This document shows positions 44,124 to 53,500 of a DNA stretch of 64,000 bases, piece by piece. The stretch is from Odoribacter sp. AF15-53 (GTDB lineage Bacteria > Bacteroidota > Bacteroidia > Bacteroidales > Marinifilaceae): assembly GCF_003479425.1 (NCBI RefSeq), contig NZ_QUHC01000011.1:1-64000 (forward strand), read 5' to 3'. Position 1 is the stretch's first letter. Every line of letters begins with the position of its first letter. The notes under the pieces were generated by a model. The model made no database searches. It saw only the letters and a list, made by a program, of their open reading frames with translations, and was not told the DNA's origin. A program made the position numbers and the translations under genes.

Positions 44124-45641
44124 CTAATACATATAATTCATTAAACTACCATACTTATACATCACATCGACAATCTCTCCATAATTATTCTTTGCTTCAT
44201 AAACAAGAACGGGTTCCTTTTTCGCCAGACTCGAATCCGTTATGTCATAAATATTAAATTTACCATTCTCCAAACCGACTGCAATTTGAGTATTATCCTT
44301 ATTATAATAAATGGATTTTATTTTCACTCCCTCAAAACCGGCATATTCCGTGGGATTCAATCCTGTCAACCGATCATAATAATATAATTTATCATCCGAT
44401 GTGAAAAACAAATAATTACGTTTAGGAAGAGCGACAATCTTGCTATCCGCCTTTAATAATGATCCTCCCACGAACTCCTTCTCATAAATATCATTCACTC
44501 GAACCATCATATAGGCATAAAGTTGGAAATCCTGAATATAATACTTCCCGGCATCAGATTTCAAAATCGTAATATAACCGGATGTTGCAAACTCCGATGA
44601 AACGTAATATCCACAATAGACCAAATCCTTATCCCCCAGGTTATCCAATGGTGTAAATCCGGGTTTATACCCCGTATAAGACACCGGAGAGATCTTGCCC
44701 GGCTGGTAGGAAGAAAAAGCATTCACCCAAAGGAATCGACGATTGTATCCATCATACATTAACACGTGATACGTGCTTTGGAAAAGAGACGGCACCACAC
44801 GGGTCACACTTAAACTATCCTGCACGTAAACAGGTTCCTGACTGTAACGTCCAGTTTGAAAATTCTGTACATCTTCATTTTTACGACTATAAACATGTCC
44901 GTTCTCCGTCACTAAATAACTATTATCAAAAACATACAAAGCATCTGTAACTTTAAAGTCTTTAGGATATTTTTCATCTATAAATTCTTGTTTCACCGTT
45001 ACGACTTTAGACAAAGAACTGCCATCCAATTCGACGCAATCACTTTTCTTATTTATCACTAATATCTGTCCCATCCGAGTATAGTCAAAACACCAATGTT
45101 CCACCATTTTCAACGGCTCCTGTCCCAAACTCTCTCCGGTATTCTCCTCGTACACGTTCGGGAATTCTTCATAAACAACTTTCGTTTCTCCATCCTCGGT
45201 CTCGTTTTTAAAACGGATACAAGATAATTCCGATTTCCCGTCCCGATTCGCCAGAATCAACCACCCCGTACCATAGGTAGGAGTAACTTTCAACTGGAAT
45301 GGTGTCATATACTTCACGCCTTCAACCTCATTGACCACGTTAAAACTACAAAGCACGCTTCCCACACTCCCCGCATATTGTTCTATCAACAACACGCTAT
45401 CCGTGGATATGATTTGTCCGTTGACATTCCACTCGTAACTGACAACCGGCTTGTTCCCGCCGGGATAAGTCACTGTCGGATTTATTTTTATCGTTTCGCC
45501 TAAACCCACGTAGTAAGTATACTCCAATCCGGAAACTTGCGGATCGCTCATCTGTTTATAATCGTAAGAACCTTTGTCCTCGTAACATCTCCCCAAGATA
45601 AAAGGAAGCACTGCTACCAATAGTATTTTTATTGATTTCAT
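44124..45641 (-). CDS. PKD-like family lipoprotein
   Basis: 505 aa from the ATG at 45641. Signal peptide and lipobox 'FILGRCYEDKGSYDY'. A PKD-like beta domain ('YYVGLGETIKINPTVTYPGG', 'VSYEWNVNGQ') is followed by a propeller-like C-terminal part. Last gene of the sigma-FecR-SusC-SusD-DUF4843 locus; 11 nt after DUF4843. It probably joins SusD-like proteins at the surface. Paralogous to the 62312-63853 gene. Confidence 0.8.
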   Translation of the reverse strand: MKSIKILLVAVLPFILGRCYEDKGSYDYKQMSDPQVSGLEYTYYVGLGETIKINPTVTYPGGNKPVVSYEWNVNGQIISTDSVLLIEQYAGSVGSVLCSFNVVNEVEGVKYMTPFQLKVTPTYGTGWLILANRDGKSELSCIRFKNETEDGETKVVYEEFPNVYEENTGESLGQEPLKMVEHWCFDYTRMGQILVINKKSDCVELDGSSLSKVVTVKQEFIDEKYPKDFKVTDALYVFDNSYLVTENGHVYSRKNEDVQNFQTGRYSQEPVYVQDSLSVTRVVPSLFQSTYHVLMYDGYNRRFLWVNAFSSYQPGKISPVSYTGYKPGFTPLDNLGDKDLVYCGYYVSSEFATSGYITILKSDAGKYYIQDFQLYAYMMVRVNDIYEKEFVGGSLLKADSKIVALPKRNYLFFTSDDKLYYYDRLTGLNPTEYAGFEGVKIKSIYYNKDNTQIAVGLENGKFNIYDITDSSLAKKEPVLVYEAKNNYGEIVDVMYKYGSLMNYMY

Positions 45642-45658
45642 ATACATCTTATTCTTGA

Positions 45659-46354
45659 TTAACCAATTACCGGAACTTTCATTACTTCATTATTATCCTC
45701 GTCATAGATCGGTGGATTACCCGCATCAATATGTTTTTGTAGATAATACTTCAAGGCCAGAGCCCACGCCGTAATCTCGCTCGCACCCCTACCCGTTAGA
45801 TCCGTCACGCCAGTCACTTGAATAAATAACTGAAACTTCTTGTCGGAATATTTACCCAAGTACGCTTTTTCAATTTTTGAATCCCACCAATCCGGTTTGC
45901 TGGCGATATTCGTCAACACGATTTTAGCTTTACCATGAGAGCTGACCCCCGGCGTGAAATTCTCGTTTTCCAGAATCTCGATCACAAGGTTCAATTTTTT
46001 CGTATCTAAATCATCACTTTTTATCACTTTCACGTACAGGGAATCTGTATCCCGGTTTACCCCAAACTTGAACGGCCCCTCCAATTTATAATTAGCCACA
46101 TGAACCGTCGTTTCCTCGGATACAACCACAACCCGGTATTCTTTTGCCTCGCTTAACGGCAACCCGGATAAATCGACCTGTAAGGGAATTATTAACTCCG
46201 TTTCTCCCGGATGAAAAAAGAAGGAAACCATCGTGCTATCCTGATCAAAATTTTTAGAGAAAGAAAGGAAATTCCCTCCGTCATAAGTTTTAAATCCTTC
46301 CGTGCTGCAAGAAGCGAACATCAATAACAGAAATACACCTATAATATTTTTCAT
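45659..46354 (-). CDS. DUF4843 family lipoprotein
   Basis: 231 aa, signal peptide and lipobox 'LLMFASCSTEGF'. DUF4843-type beta domain followed by 'GRGASEITAWALALKYYLQKHI'. Sits between SusD and the PKD lipoprotein, a set that recurs in Odoribacteraceae uptake loci. Probably an accessory lipoprotein of the SusC/D complex. Confidence 0.75.
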   Translation of the reverse strand: MKNIIGVFLLLMFASCSTEGFKTYDGGNFLSFSKNFDQDSTMVSFFFHPGETELIIPLQVDLSGLPLSEAKEYRVVVVSEETTVHVANYKLEGPFKFGVNRDTDSLYVKVIKSDDLDTKKLNLVIEILENENFTPGVSSHGKAKIVLTNIASKPDWWDSKIEKAYLGKYSDKKFQLFIQVTGVTDLTGRGASEITAWALALKYYLQKHIDAGNPPIYDEDNNEVMKVPVIG

Positions 46355-46372
46355 GAGTACGATATTTTAAAG

Positions 46373-47836
46373 TTAAAACGTAACGACATCACTCGCCGGA
46401 ATGGGTAATGTAAACTTCTCTCCCAATTCTATCGTATGGGACCCGTCAATTACCGGATGATTCAAGCGTTTATACAGGAAAAACAACTGTCCTTCGGCCA
46501 AGTATTCCCGCCGGGCATCTTTTATAATCCGTTCAATATATTCCTCCTTCGTCAAATCTCTTGGTAAACGAGCTTTACATCCCCGTCCCAAACGAGCCTC
46601 ATCCAGCCAATCAATAGCCTGCTCCCGATCCTGATCAAAAATACACTCTCCGGCAATATAGTAAATCTCGCTCAAACGGATCATCGGGATCAATGGGTTT
46701 TGCACGTTAAAAACTGAAGTATTAGCACTTTCCCGCCATTTGATTGATACACGCTGACCGGTAGTAGTACTAACCACCAGATAAGCTTTCCGGTAGTCAT
46801 CCGCATCCCCGGCAAAAAGCCCGTCCAGCTCCTTGATTTCCATGAAACCACTCAAGCCTGAAGCATAATAATCTTTACACAATTCATTCATCTTGTTGTT
46901 GTAAAGAGAGAATATCAGGTCCACATGCGTTTTCTGATCTCTGGAATCCACGTTATCCATAGAAATATTATCCACGGGAGTGAAATTAAAGTACCCGCTA
47001 TTCAATATTTCTCTCGCCTCCTCCAAAGCTAACTCCGGTTTCTGTGCATACTGGTATACACGGGCCAATAATGCCGTTATCGTATAATAATTCATCCGGG
47101 TTCCCCGATACGAGAAAAACATATCCGGACACCCCACGTAACTCCCCGGCTCCATTCTATACCAAGGAGTCTTAATGCCTGTAAGGCAAGGCTCTATCGT
47201 ATCCACCGTTGCCAATAACTCTTTTCCCTTTTTCAAATCATTGATAACCAGATTTAAATAATCCTGAATATTTTTCTTTTCTCCTACAATCGTGGGATAG
47301 GTTTGGATATAAGCTAAATGTGACGTGTGATCGTCTTGCACCGGAGCCGGAGCAAACAGACGTAGCAGATCGAAATGAATCATTCCCCGCAAAGCATAGG
47401 CTTCCCCGGCAATCATATTTTTCTCGATATATTTGTAATCAAAAATATCTTCGTTCACCTCTTCAACCCGTTGTATTAAATTATTGCAATTCGCTATCGA
47501 ATTATAGGCTTTGGACCAGATCGCATCAATAATTCCCGAACAACCGGCAGTCCCATACTCGTATGCCCCAGCATCTTTGTAGGCGGTTGATCTCAATCCA
47601 TCCCATTCGTAATTCTGACCGATAACACTCATAAATCCCCAAGTCATCTCTCTCCCGTACACGGTACCTTCAGACAATTGCTGGTAAATTCCGTTCAACG
47701 CGGTTCGGTAACCCGTTCCCGTGGAGAAAAGATCATCCTCCTGCTTCTGATTCTTGGGATTCACGGTCAACCAATCGCTACATGCACTGGTCATGATAAC
47801 AACCAATAGCACTAAACAATTTCTATATACTTTCAT
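46373..47836 (-). CDS. RagB/SusD family outer-membrane lipoprotein
   Basis: 487 aa, lipoprotein signal 'VIMTSACSDWLTVNPK'. SusD signatures: 'NLIQRVEE', 'GEAYALRGMIHFDLLRLFAP', C-terminal 'RLSEIYYIAGEC' and 'IIKDARREYLAEGQLFFLYKR'. Binds substrate at the outer surface as the lid of SusC. 20 nt after SusC. Confidence 0.95.
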   Translation of the reverse strand: MKVYRNCLVLLVVIMTSACSDWLTVNPKNQKQEDDLFSTGTGYRTALNGIYQQLSEGTVYGREMTWGFMSVIGQNYEWDGLRSTAYKDAGAYEYGTAGCSGIIDAIWSKAYNSIANCNNLIQRVEEVNEDIFDYKYIEKNMIAGEAYALRGMIHFDLLRLFAPAPVQDDHTSHLAYIQTYPTIVGEKKNIQDYLNLVINDLKKGKELLATVDTIEPCLTGIKTPWYRMEPGSYVGCPDMFFSYRGTRMNYYTITALLARVYQYAQKPELALEEAREILNSGYFNFTPVDNISMDNVDSRDQKTHVDLIFSLYNNKMNELCKDYYASGLSGFMEIKELDGLFAGDADDYRKAYLVVSTTTGQRVSIKWRESANTSVFNVQNPLIPMIRLSEIYYIAGECIFDQDREQAIDWLDEARLGRGCKARLPRDLTKEEYIERIIKDARREYLAEGQLFFLYKRLNHPVIDGSHTIELGEKFTLPIPASDVVTF

Positions 47837-47855
47837 ACATTATTTATTTATCACG

Positions 47856-50800
47856 TTAAAAACTCGCGTTCAATGTCACGTTGAAGGTTCGGGCAAACGG
47901 ATAGGACAGCCCACGTTCCTGTTTCACTGTTGAGAAACGAGCCACATCTGTCATGTTAAACTGTAAACGCAACATACTGAACCCCCATTTCCGAATCATT
48001 TCCTGCTTGAAATCATATCCCAAAGTCAACGTATTTAACGATAACACGTTATAATCTTGCACGAAACGAGAAGTAGCCCGTGTCGTAACATCCCGATCTT
48101 TTATATTCTTCAAAGGGGTTACATCACCCAATTTCTGCCACCGGGCACTCATGACCCGTTTATCCACGTTATAATTATACACATCGGCATTTTCAACCTC
48201 GTTTACCAATGTATAATTATATCGTTGTCCCCCGAACTCGTAAAGGAAGGAGGTGTAAAGAGAAAAATTCTTGTAGGTCACGTTCAACCCGAAAGAACCT
48301 TGCACGTCAGGCTCAGAATTCCCGATAATCACCATTTCTGCTGGGTCCCAATCATAAGTAGCCGTCCCGTTCCGTTTCAAATAAAGCTCGTTACCATTGG
48401 CCGGGTCAATTCCCATGGATCGCATCCCGAAAATAGAAGTCAATGACCCACCGGGCTCATACTTCGTGATAACTTTCGAATAATCCCGATCCGTCACTTT
48501 TTCATTGAAATAGTCATTCACTTTCTCATTATAGGCGGCCAATTCATCCGTGATTTTCAAAATCTCGTTTTTATTATGAGCCAGATTAGCAAACACGGAC
48601 AATAGGAAGTCGGGACGATTCACGATCATGCTCTTCACGTTTATCTCTATTCCCCGATTTACCACTTCGCCCATATTATCTTTGTAAGAGTTGAAACCGG
48701 AAGAACTCGGAAGAGACACATCCGTCACCAAATCAACAGTTTTCTTGTTATAATAAGAGAATTTAATATCCAACGCACCTCGGAAACTGGCGAAATCAAA
48801 CCCTACATCCCACGTGTTCGTCTTTTCCCACTTCAAATTACGGTTTCCCAGATACCGGATAATAGCCCCATACCCGGTAGAATACCAATCCTGAGTATAA
48901 ATATCGTACGTCGTCAGAGCCGAATAAGCCGGGAAATTCACTTTTCCTGTCTGTCCATATGACCCTCTGATCTTCAAAACTTCGATATAAGGAACATGCT
49001 CTTTCATAAAAGCATAATTATGCACGTTCACCCCTAATCCGGTAGACCAGAAGGGGGCAAATTTTTTATCGACACCAAACTCGGATGACCCATCCAAGCG
49101 GCAAGAGAGATCCATCAGGTAGATATAATCATACGTGTAATTTAGCAATCCCAGGAATCCGCATAACCGGGAAGAAGCTTCCGTCTCGCTAGGTTTACCC
49201 GTGATTTCATAAGCATACGTTGTTTCACTCATATCCTCCGACGGAAATCCCCGATAGGCCTCGGATTTACTGGAAGAATAATTATCCATCATGTTCAAGC
49301 CAACCGTGGCATTAATCCCGTGTTTACCGAACATCCGATTATACAGTATCGTGGCATTTAAATTCCAATTCACACTTTCACCTCTAGTCTGGGTCAATTC
49401 CCCTTTTTTAAAGTCCGTTACGAAATCATATTTCGTGGATCTCGGATCAGTGAAAACATCTGTTTTATTATCTTTCTTGGTAATACTGAACTCTCCTTTC
49501 AGTTGTAAACCGGTAAGAACATACCAATTCACACTCACATTGTCAATCAACTCCCGATAAGAACTCCGGTTATAAGAACGCAAGGTTGCCTCGTACAAGG
49601 GATTCAACAAATCGCTTGTATTCATTCCGTCGTGCCACGATTTAGTCGATTTCAGGTAATTCCCGAATTCATCCTTATACTCGTCATAAGGCAGTTTTTT
49701 GGTATAATCCCGGAAACTACCATAAGGAGATTCGTCCGATTTGACAACGTTATACGAAATATAGTTCTTTATTTGCAGACTCTTCAGTCGATAGTCCAAA
49801 GCAAACCCAGCTCCCATTCTCTTTCGTCCGGACTCCTTCATCACTCCTCCCTGGTCATCGTATTTCATATCCACGCCAAAACGCAAATCCTGAGATCCGC
49901 CTTCCAAGTATAAACTATGCTGATGCGTGAACACCGTTCGCAAAGGCTTGGACAACCAGTAAGTATCTACCCCACGCTGCACGTTATATAACTTGTCTTG
50001 ATACTCTCTCTCTTTTACCAATTGTGTCGAGGTATTTTCAGAATCATAATAACCGGATAATTTCTCTGCTTCTAATTTCTCTCTTGCATTCATCAGGTTA
50101 TAATCTGACAAATCAGGAGCCGTTATTCCTCCCGTAAAATTATACGAGAAGCGGATTTCTCCCGGTTTGGGAGCAACGGTCGTGATCACGATTACCCCGT
50201 TCGCGGCACGTGAACCATACATGGCCGTGGCCGCCGCATCTTTTAATATGGTAATTGACTCGATCCGATTCATATCAAAATCGTACACCTTTTCCACGGA
50301 TATCTCGAACCCATCCATGATAAAAATCGGTAAATTCGGATTTCCTTGCAAAGAAGCCTTTGACAAATCGTTACGATCCAGATCTTTCACTCCGATACCG
50401 GAACGCCCCCGGATGTAGAACTCGGGTAAAGCATTGGGATCCGATCCCCATTCATTATTTTCCTGAACACGCAAAGAAGGATCAAATGTCTGTAATACCG
50501 TGATCAAATTCCGGGATGCCACTTTTAATAATTCATCTTTTTTCACAGTCACGGCATTTCCGGTAAAACTGGAACGATTAATATTCGCGTATCCCGTCAC
50601 GACGACATCATCCATTTGTACCTCATCTTCTTCCAAATGCACGTCATACACCGTCTTGTTCGGCAATATACCGACCTCCTGTGTCTTCATTCCGACAAAC
50701 GAAACCACGATAACCATACCTTTAGTCTCCGGCACGTTCAACACATAATTACCGTCCATATCGGTCGCGACACCCAAGGTCGTTCCCTTCACGCTCACGG

Positions 50801-51203
50801 TAGCCCCAACCAAGGGTTCATTCTTAGCCAAAGTCACTTTCCCCGTAAGTTTTATCATTTTCACAGGAGAAGGAGTTTCCCGAAGTGTAACGACAATCAC
50901 TCCATCTTTATATTTATACCCTAACATCGTCCCCCCGAAACAACGATCCAAGACTTGTTTCACGGTCACTTGTTTCATCTCAAAGGTCTGGGGCTTTATT
51001 TGTTTGATTTCATCCAGATTATATAAAAAATCAACTCCTATCTTTTGAGTCAAATCCTTTAATATCTCTTTCATTTCCCATCCCTTGTATTCCACGTCTA
51101 TTTTCTTCTGCGGATAATCCTGTGCCCACCCCGTCAACGAGAAAGCAAACATGAATAAAAGTACGGGAAGTAGCCTAACTACATTCTTCTTATTCTTTTT
51201 CAT
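47856..51203 (-). CDS. SusC/RagA family TonB-linked outer-membrane protein with STN domain
   Basis: 1115 aa. Signal peptide, STN domain (about 38-100: 'YKGWEMKEILKDLTQKIGVD'), CarboxypepD_reg-like domain (about 118-195), TonB-dependent plug from 'VVVTGYANINRSSFTG', then the beta barrel ending in 'ARTFNVTLNASF' with terminal Phe. STN plus FecR and ECF sigma neighbours is the usual signalling transporter, where substrate capture turns on its own operon. The substrate is unknown. Confidence 0.95.
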   Translation of the reverse strand: MKKNKKNVVRLLPVLLFMFAFSLTGWAQDYPQKKIDVEYKGWEMKEILKDLTQKIGVDFLYNLDEIKQIKPQTFEMKQVTVKQVLDRCFGGTMLGYKYKDGVIVVTLRETPSPVKMIKLTGKVTLAKNEPLVGATVSVKGTTLGVATDMDGNYVLNVPETKGMVIVVSFVGMKTQEVGILPNKTVYDVHLEEDEVQMDDVVVTGYANINRSSFTGNAVTVKKDELLKVASRNLITVLQTFDPSLRVQENNEWGSDPNALPEFYIRGRSGIGVKDLDRNDLSKASLQGNPNLPIFIMDGFEISVEKVYDFDMNRIESITILKDAAATAMYGSRAANGVIVITTVAPKPGEIRFSYNFTGGITAPDLSDYNLMNAREKLEAEKLSGYYDSENTSTQLVKEREYQDKLYNVQRGVDTYWLSKPLRTVFTHQHSLYLEGGSQDLRFGVDMKYDDQGGVMKESGRKRMGAGFALDYRLKSLQIKNYISYNVVKSDESPYGSFRDYTKKLPYDEYKDEFGNYLKSTKSWHDGMNTSDLLNPLYEATLRSYNRSSYRELIDNVSVNWYVLTGLQLKGEFSITKKDNKTDVFTDPRSTKYDFVTDFKKGELTQTRGESVNWNLNATILYNRMFGKHGINATVGLNMMDNYSSSKSEAYRGFPSEDMSETTYAYEITGKPSETEASSRLCGFLGLLNYTYDYIYLMDLSCRLDGSSEFGVDKKFAPFWSTGLGVNVHNYAFMKEHVPYIEVLKIRGSYGQTGKVNFPAYSALTTYDIYTQDWYSTGYGAIIRYLGNRNLKWEKTNTWDVGFDFASFRGALDIKFSYYNKKTVDLVTDVSLPSSSGFNSYKDNMGEVVNRGIEINVKSMIVNRPDFLLSVFANLAHNKNEILKITDELAAYNEKVNDYFNEKVTDRDYSKVITKYEPGGSLTSIFGMRSMGIDPANGNELYLKRNGTATYDWDPAEMVIIGNSEPDVQGSFGLNVTYKNFSLYTSFLYEFGGQRYNYTLVNEVENADVYNYNVDKRVMSARWQKLGDVTPLKNIKDRDVTTRATSRFVQDYNVLSLNTLTLGYDFKQEMIRKWGFSMLRLQFNMTDVARFSTVKQERGLSYPFARTFNVTLNASF

Positions 51204-51511
51204 TATTATTGGTTTTATACATTTACCATATCATTTGAGGTAAATAACTCCCTGTATATCGTAAAAAACGATACACATACAATCAAGATGCTGGTTATTC
51301 AATTTATTTTCTATACTTTTGAAAGGTCTATAGTTCATCACCTGGTGATGAGCGATTTTAGCATGACCGGAGGCGCATCTCCGGTCTTCTAATATCCTAT
51401 AGAAGACATCACATCATGTTCATTTTTGTCATCATTTTAGGTTTGTAATTAAATTTTGCATAGACATACCGCTCATTTCGTAATTTCACGCCGATTTAGT
51501 TACTCTATTAA
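51204..51511. other. 308-nt gap FecR-SusC with two hairpins
   Basis: Contains the palindrome CATCACCTGGTGATG and a GACCGGAG/CTCCGGTC hairpin (about 51365-51388). Together with the length this suggests an internal promoter or attenuator before SusC, set off from sigma-fecR. No gene is seen. Confidence 0.5.
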
Positions 51512-52672
51512 TTATTCTCTCCTTACGATCAAAATCACATCCTCTTGGATAATAAATTTCACTTTAGTTGTCATTTCCAAAAGCTCGAACGCTTTCGAGA
51601 TATCATCATATTTAGGAAGAGCTCCGGAAAAACGAGTCTTTACTAATGTTGAATCCTCAAATTTAAAATCACGATCATACCAACGTGCTAATTTACGCAC
51701 CACCCTATCCAATGGCTCCTCGTCAAACAGGAATAAATCCCCCATCCATGAAGTATAATAACGTACATCCACTTGCCGTACGTGCAATTCCCGATTCTCG
51801 ATTTCAACCTGCTGATCAGGAACGATAACCATGGCACGCTCCCCGTTTCCAACACGCAATTTCCCGGAAGCTAAAGTCACTCGTGCCTGTTTTTCATTTG
51901 CATAGTTCATTATATCGAATGAGGTTCCAAGCACCTCAACTCGCAAATCGCCACTTTTTACTTCAAAAGGCATTTGCTCATCACGCTCTACCTCAAAAAA
52001 TCCCTGGCCTTGCAATTCCACTTCTCGCCGTTTACCGGAAAAGCGGGTCGGGTATCTTAACGATGATTCGGAATTCAGCCACACGACACTTCCGTCCGGT
52101 AATATCACTTTATATTCACCGCCCTTTCCCACGTACAAAGTATGATACTCGATCTCATTCCCCTCCCCTTTTTCCGTATCATATATCAACGTGTTGGCCT
52201 CATTCCGTACCCCAGCCAATTCTATGTGGATATTTTTGTCTATATTCAATCGGACAGAATCACGCTGCCCGTCTACAAGTAGAGAAATTAAAGCAGATTT
52301 ATGTACATCTTTGGGAGTTTCCCCAGATACATTCTCTTGTTCTTTCAACATAAAAAGAATCGAACACAAGGCAACAATTACAATCGCAGCGGCCACTGAT
52401 GAATAACGTATTATCCGGCGACGATAACTCCGGGACTTTTTATCCATTTTTCTCTCCAGTTCCACCCAAGCCTCCTCCGAATCTTTTACAAGCGAGCTAT
52501 TCCTGTGGTCATCCACAACAAAATTCAACTCGTTCTTTTGTTCGAACCAAGCCTGATTCTCCGGATTTTTTTGGACCCACGCATCGAGTTCTTTTCGCTC
52601 CTCTTCAGATATTTCTCCGGTAAATTGTTTCAAGAAAAGAGAGGATATATGTTTTACCGTTTTTTCTTCCAT
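51512..52672 (-). CDS. FecR family anti-sigma/signal protein
   Basis: 386 aa. A cytoplasmic N-terminal domain is followed by one membrane segment (VAAAIVIVALCSILFML, about 90-107), the FecR domain ('EYKVILPDGSVVWLNSESSL'), and the C-terminal DUF4974 ('EEPLDRVVRKLARWYDRDF'). It carries the signal from SusC STN to the ECF sigma factor. Follows sigma gene by about 80 nt. Confidence 0.93.
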   Translation of the reverse strand: MEEKTVKHISSLFLKQFTGEISEEERKELDAWVQKNPENQAWFEQKNELNFVVDDHRNSSLVKDSEEAWVELERKMDKKSRSYRRRIIRYSSVAAAIVIVALCSILFMLKEQENVSGETPKDVHKSALISLLVDGQRDSVRLNIDKNIHIELAGVRNEANTLIYDTEKGEGNEIEYHTLYVGKGGEYKVILPDGSVVWLNSESSLRYPTRFSGKRREVELQGQGFFEVERDEQMPFEVKSGDLRVEVLGTSFDIMNYANEKQARVTLASGKLRVGNGERAMVIVPDQQVEIENRELHVRQVDVRYYTSWMGDLFLFDEEPLDRVVRKLARWYDRDFKFEDSTLVKTRFSGALPKYDDISKAFELLEMTTKVKFIIQEDVILIVRRE

Positions 52673-52755
52673 ACCTAATTATTCTTCCGTTTCTATATAT
52701 AAAACTAACGACTTTCGGAAACGGGTGATGTCAAGAAGAATAAAATATGCAATTC

Positions 52756-53313
52756 CTACCTTCCCAGCATGAAAATAAACCAACACAAAGGATATAAATC
52801 TTTCAATATTTCCTGCAATTGCTTTCGAGCTTTCAATCGCTGTGTTTTTACCGTATCTTCGGATATAGATAACTTCCGGGCAACTTCCGATACTTTTAAA
52901 CCATCCACATAACTCAATTTAAACACTTCGCGACAACGTTCCGGTAGTTGTTCTACAGCCTGCACGACTTCCATATAAACTTCGGTCTCAATCCGATTTC
53001 TCAAATAATTATCCTCGTCCCACTCCTCTCTGGGCATCTCTCGCATCGTACGATTCACGTATTTTTTATGATTCACGAGAGTGATCGCCTGATTATAAAC
53101 GGCCCTGAACAAAAATGCTTTCAAATGATTTGAATCGTTAAACCGGAGTTGTTTCTCCCACATGGCCATAAAAACATTGTCCACGATATCCTCTGCCTCT
53201 TCGGGTGACACCATCTTCATCACGAATACACACAACGGTTTGTGGTATGTTAAAAACATCTCTTGATAAAAACTTTTAGTCACGCCGATTTTTCCATTAT
53301 CCTTAACACCCAT
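52756..53313 (-). CDS. ECF RNA polymerase sigma-70 factor
   Basis: 185 aa. Region 2: 'EEAEDIVDNVFMAMWEKQLR'; region 4: 'LPERCREVFKLSYVDGLKVS' then 'EVARKLSISEDTVKTQRLKA'. Starts the FecR-SusC/SusD locus. Perfect TAnnTTTG box at 53333-53340. Confidence 0.95.
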   Translation of the reverse strand: MGVKDNGKIGVTKSFYQEMFLTYHKPLCVFVMKMVSPEEAEDIVDNVFMAMWEKQLRFNDSNHLKAFLFRAVYNQAITLVNHKKYVNRTMREMPREEWDEDNYLRNRIETEVYMEVVQAVEQLPERCREVFKLSYVDGLKVSEVARKLSISEDTVKTQRLKARKQLQEILKDLYPLCWFIFMLGR

Positions 53314-53332
53314 AACAATTTATTGCCTTTGA

Positions 53333-53340
53333 CAAAAGTA
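53333..53340 (-). promoter_or_regulatory. Promoter of the sigma-fecR unit (TACTTTTG)
   Basis: Plus-strand CAAAAGTA at 53333-53340; 19 nt before the start codon. Confidence 0.55.
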
Positions 53341-53404
53341 GGGTTTCACAGGAATATATCATTACTTTTCGACGGAATTAACAATTTTGAGCCTACAACA
53401 AAAT

Positions 53405-53442
53405 AAAAAGGGCTATTCCACGAGACATGAAATAACCCTTTT
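53405..53442. terminator. Terminator after the GldF/GldG-like gene
   Basis: AAAAAGGGcTATTcCA / TGaAATAaCCCTTTT stem (two mismatches) with T runs on both sides, about 60 nt after the stop at 53501 on the minus strand. Confidence 0.7.
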
Positions 53443-53500
53443 AGTAAGAAAACTCACACAAAAAGACAAACACTATTATCTTCTAACGATCGAGACTGGT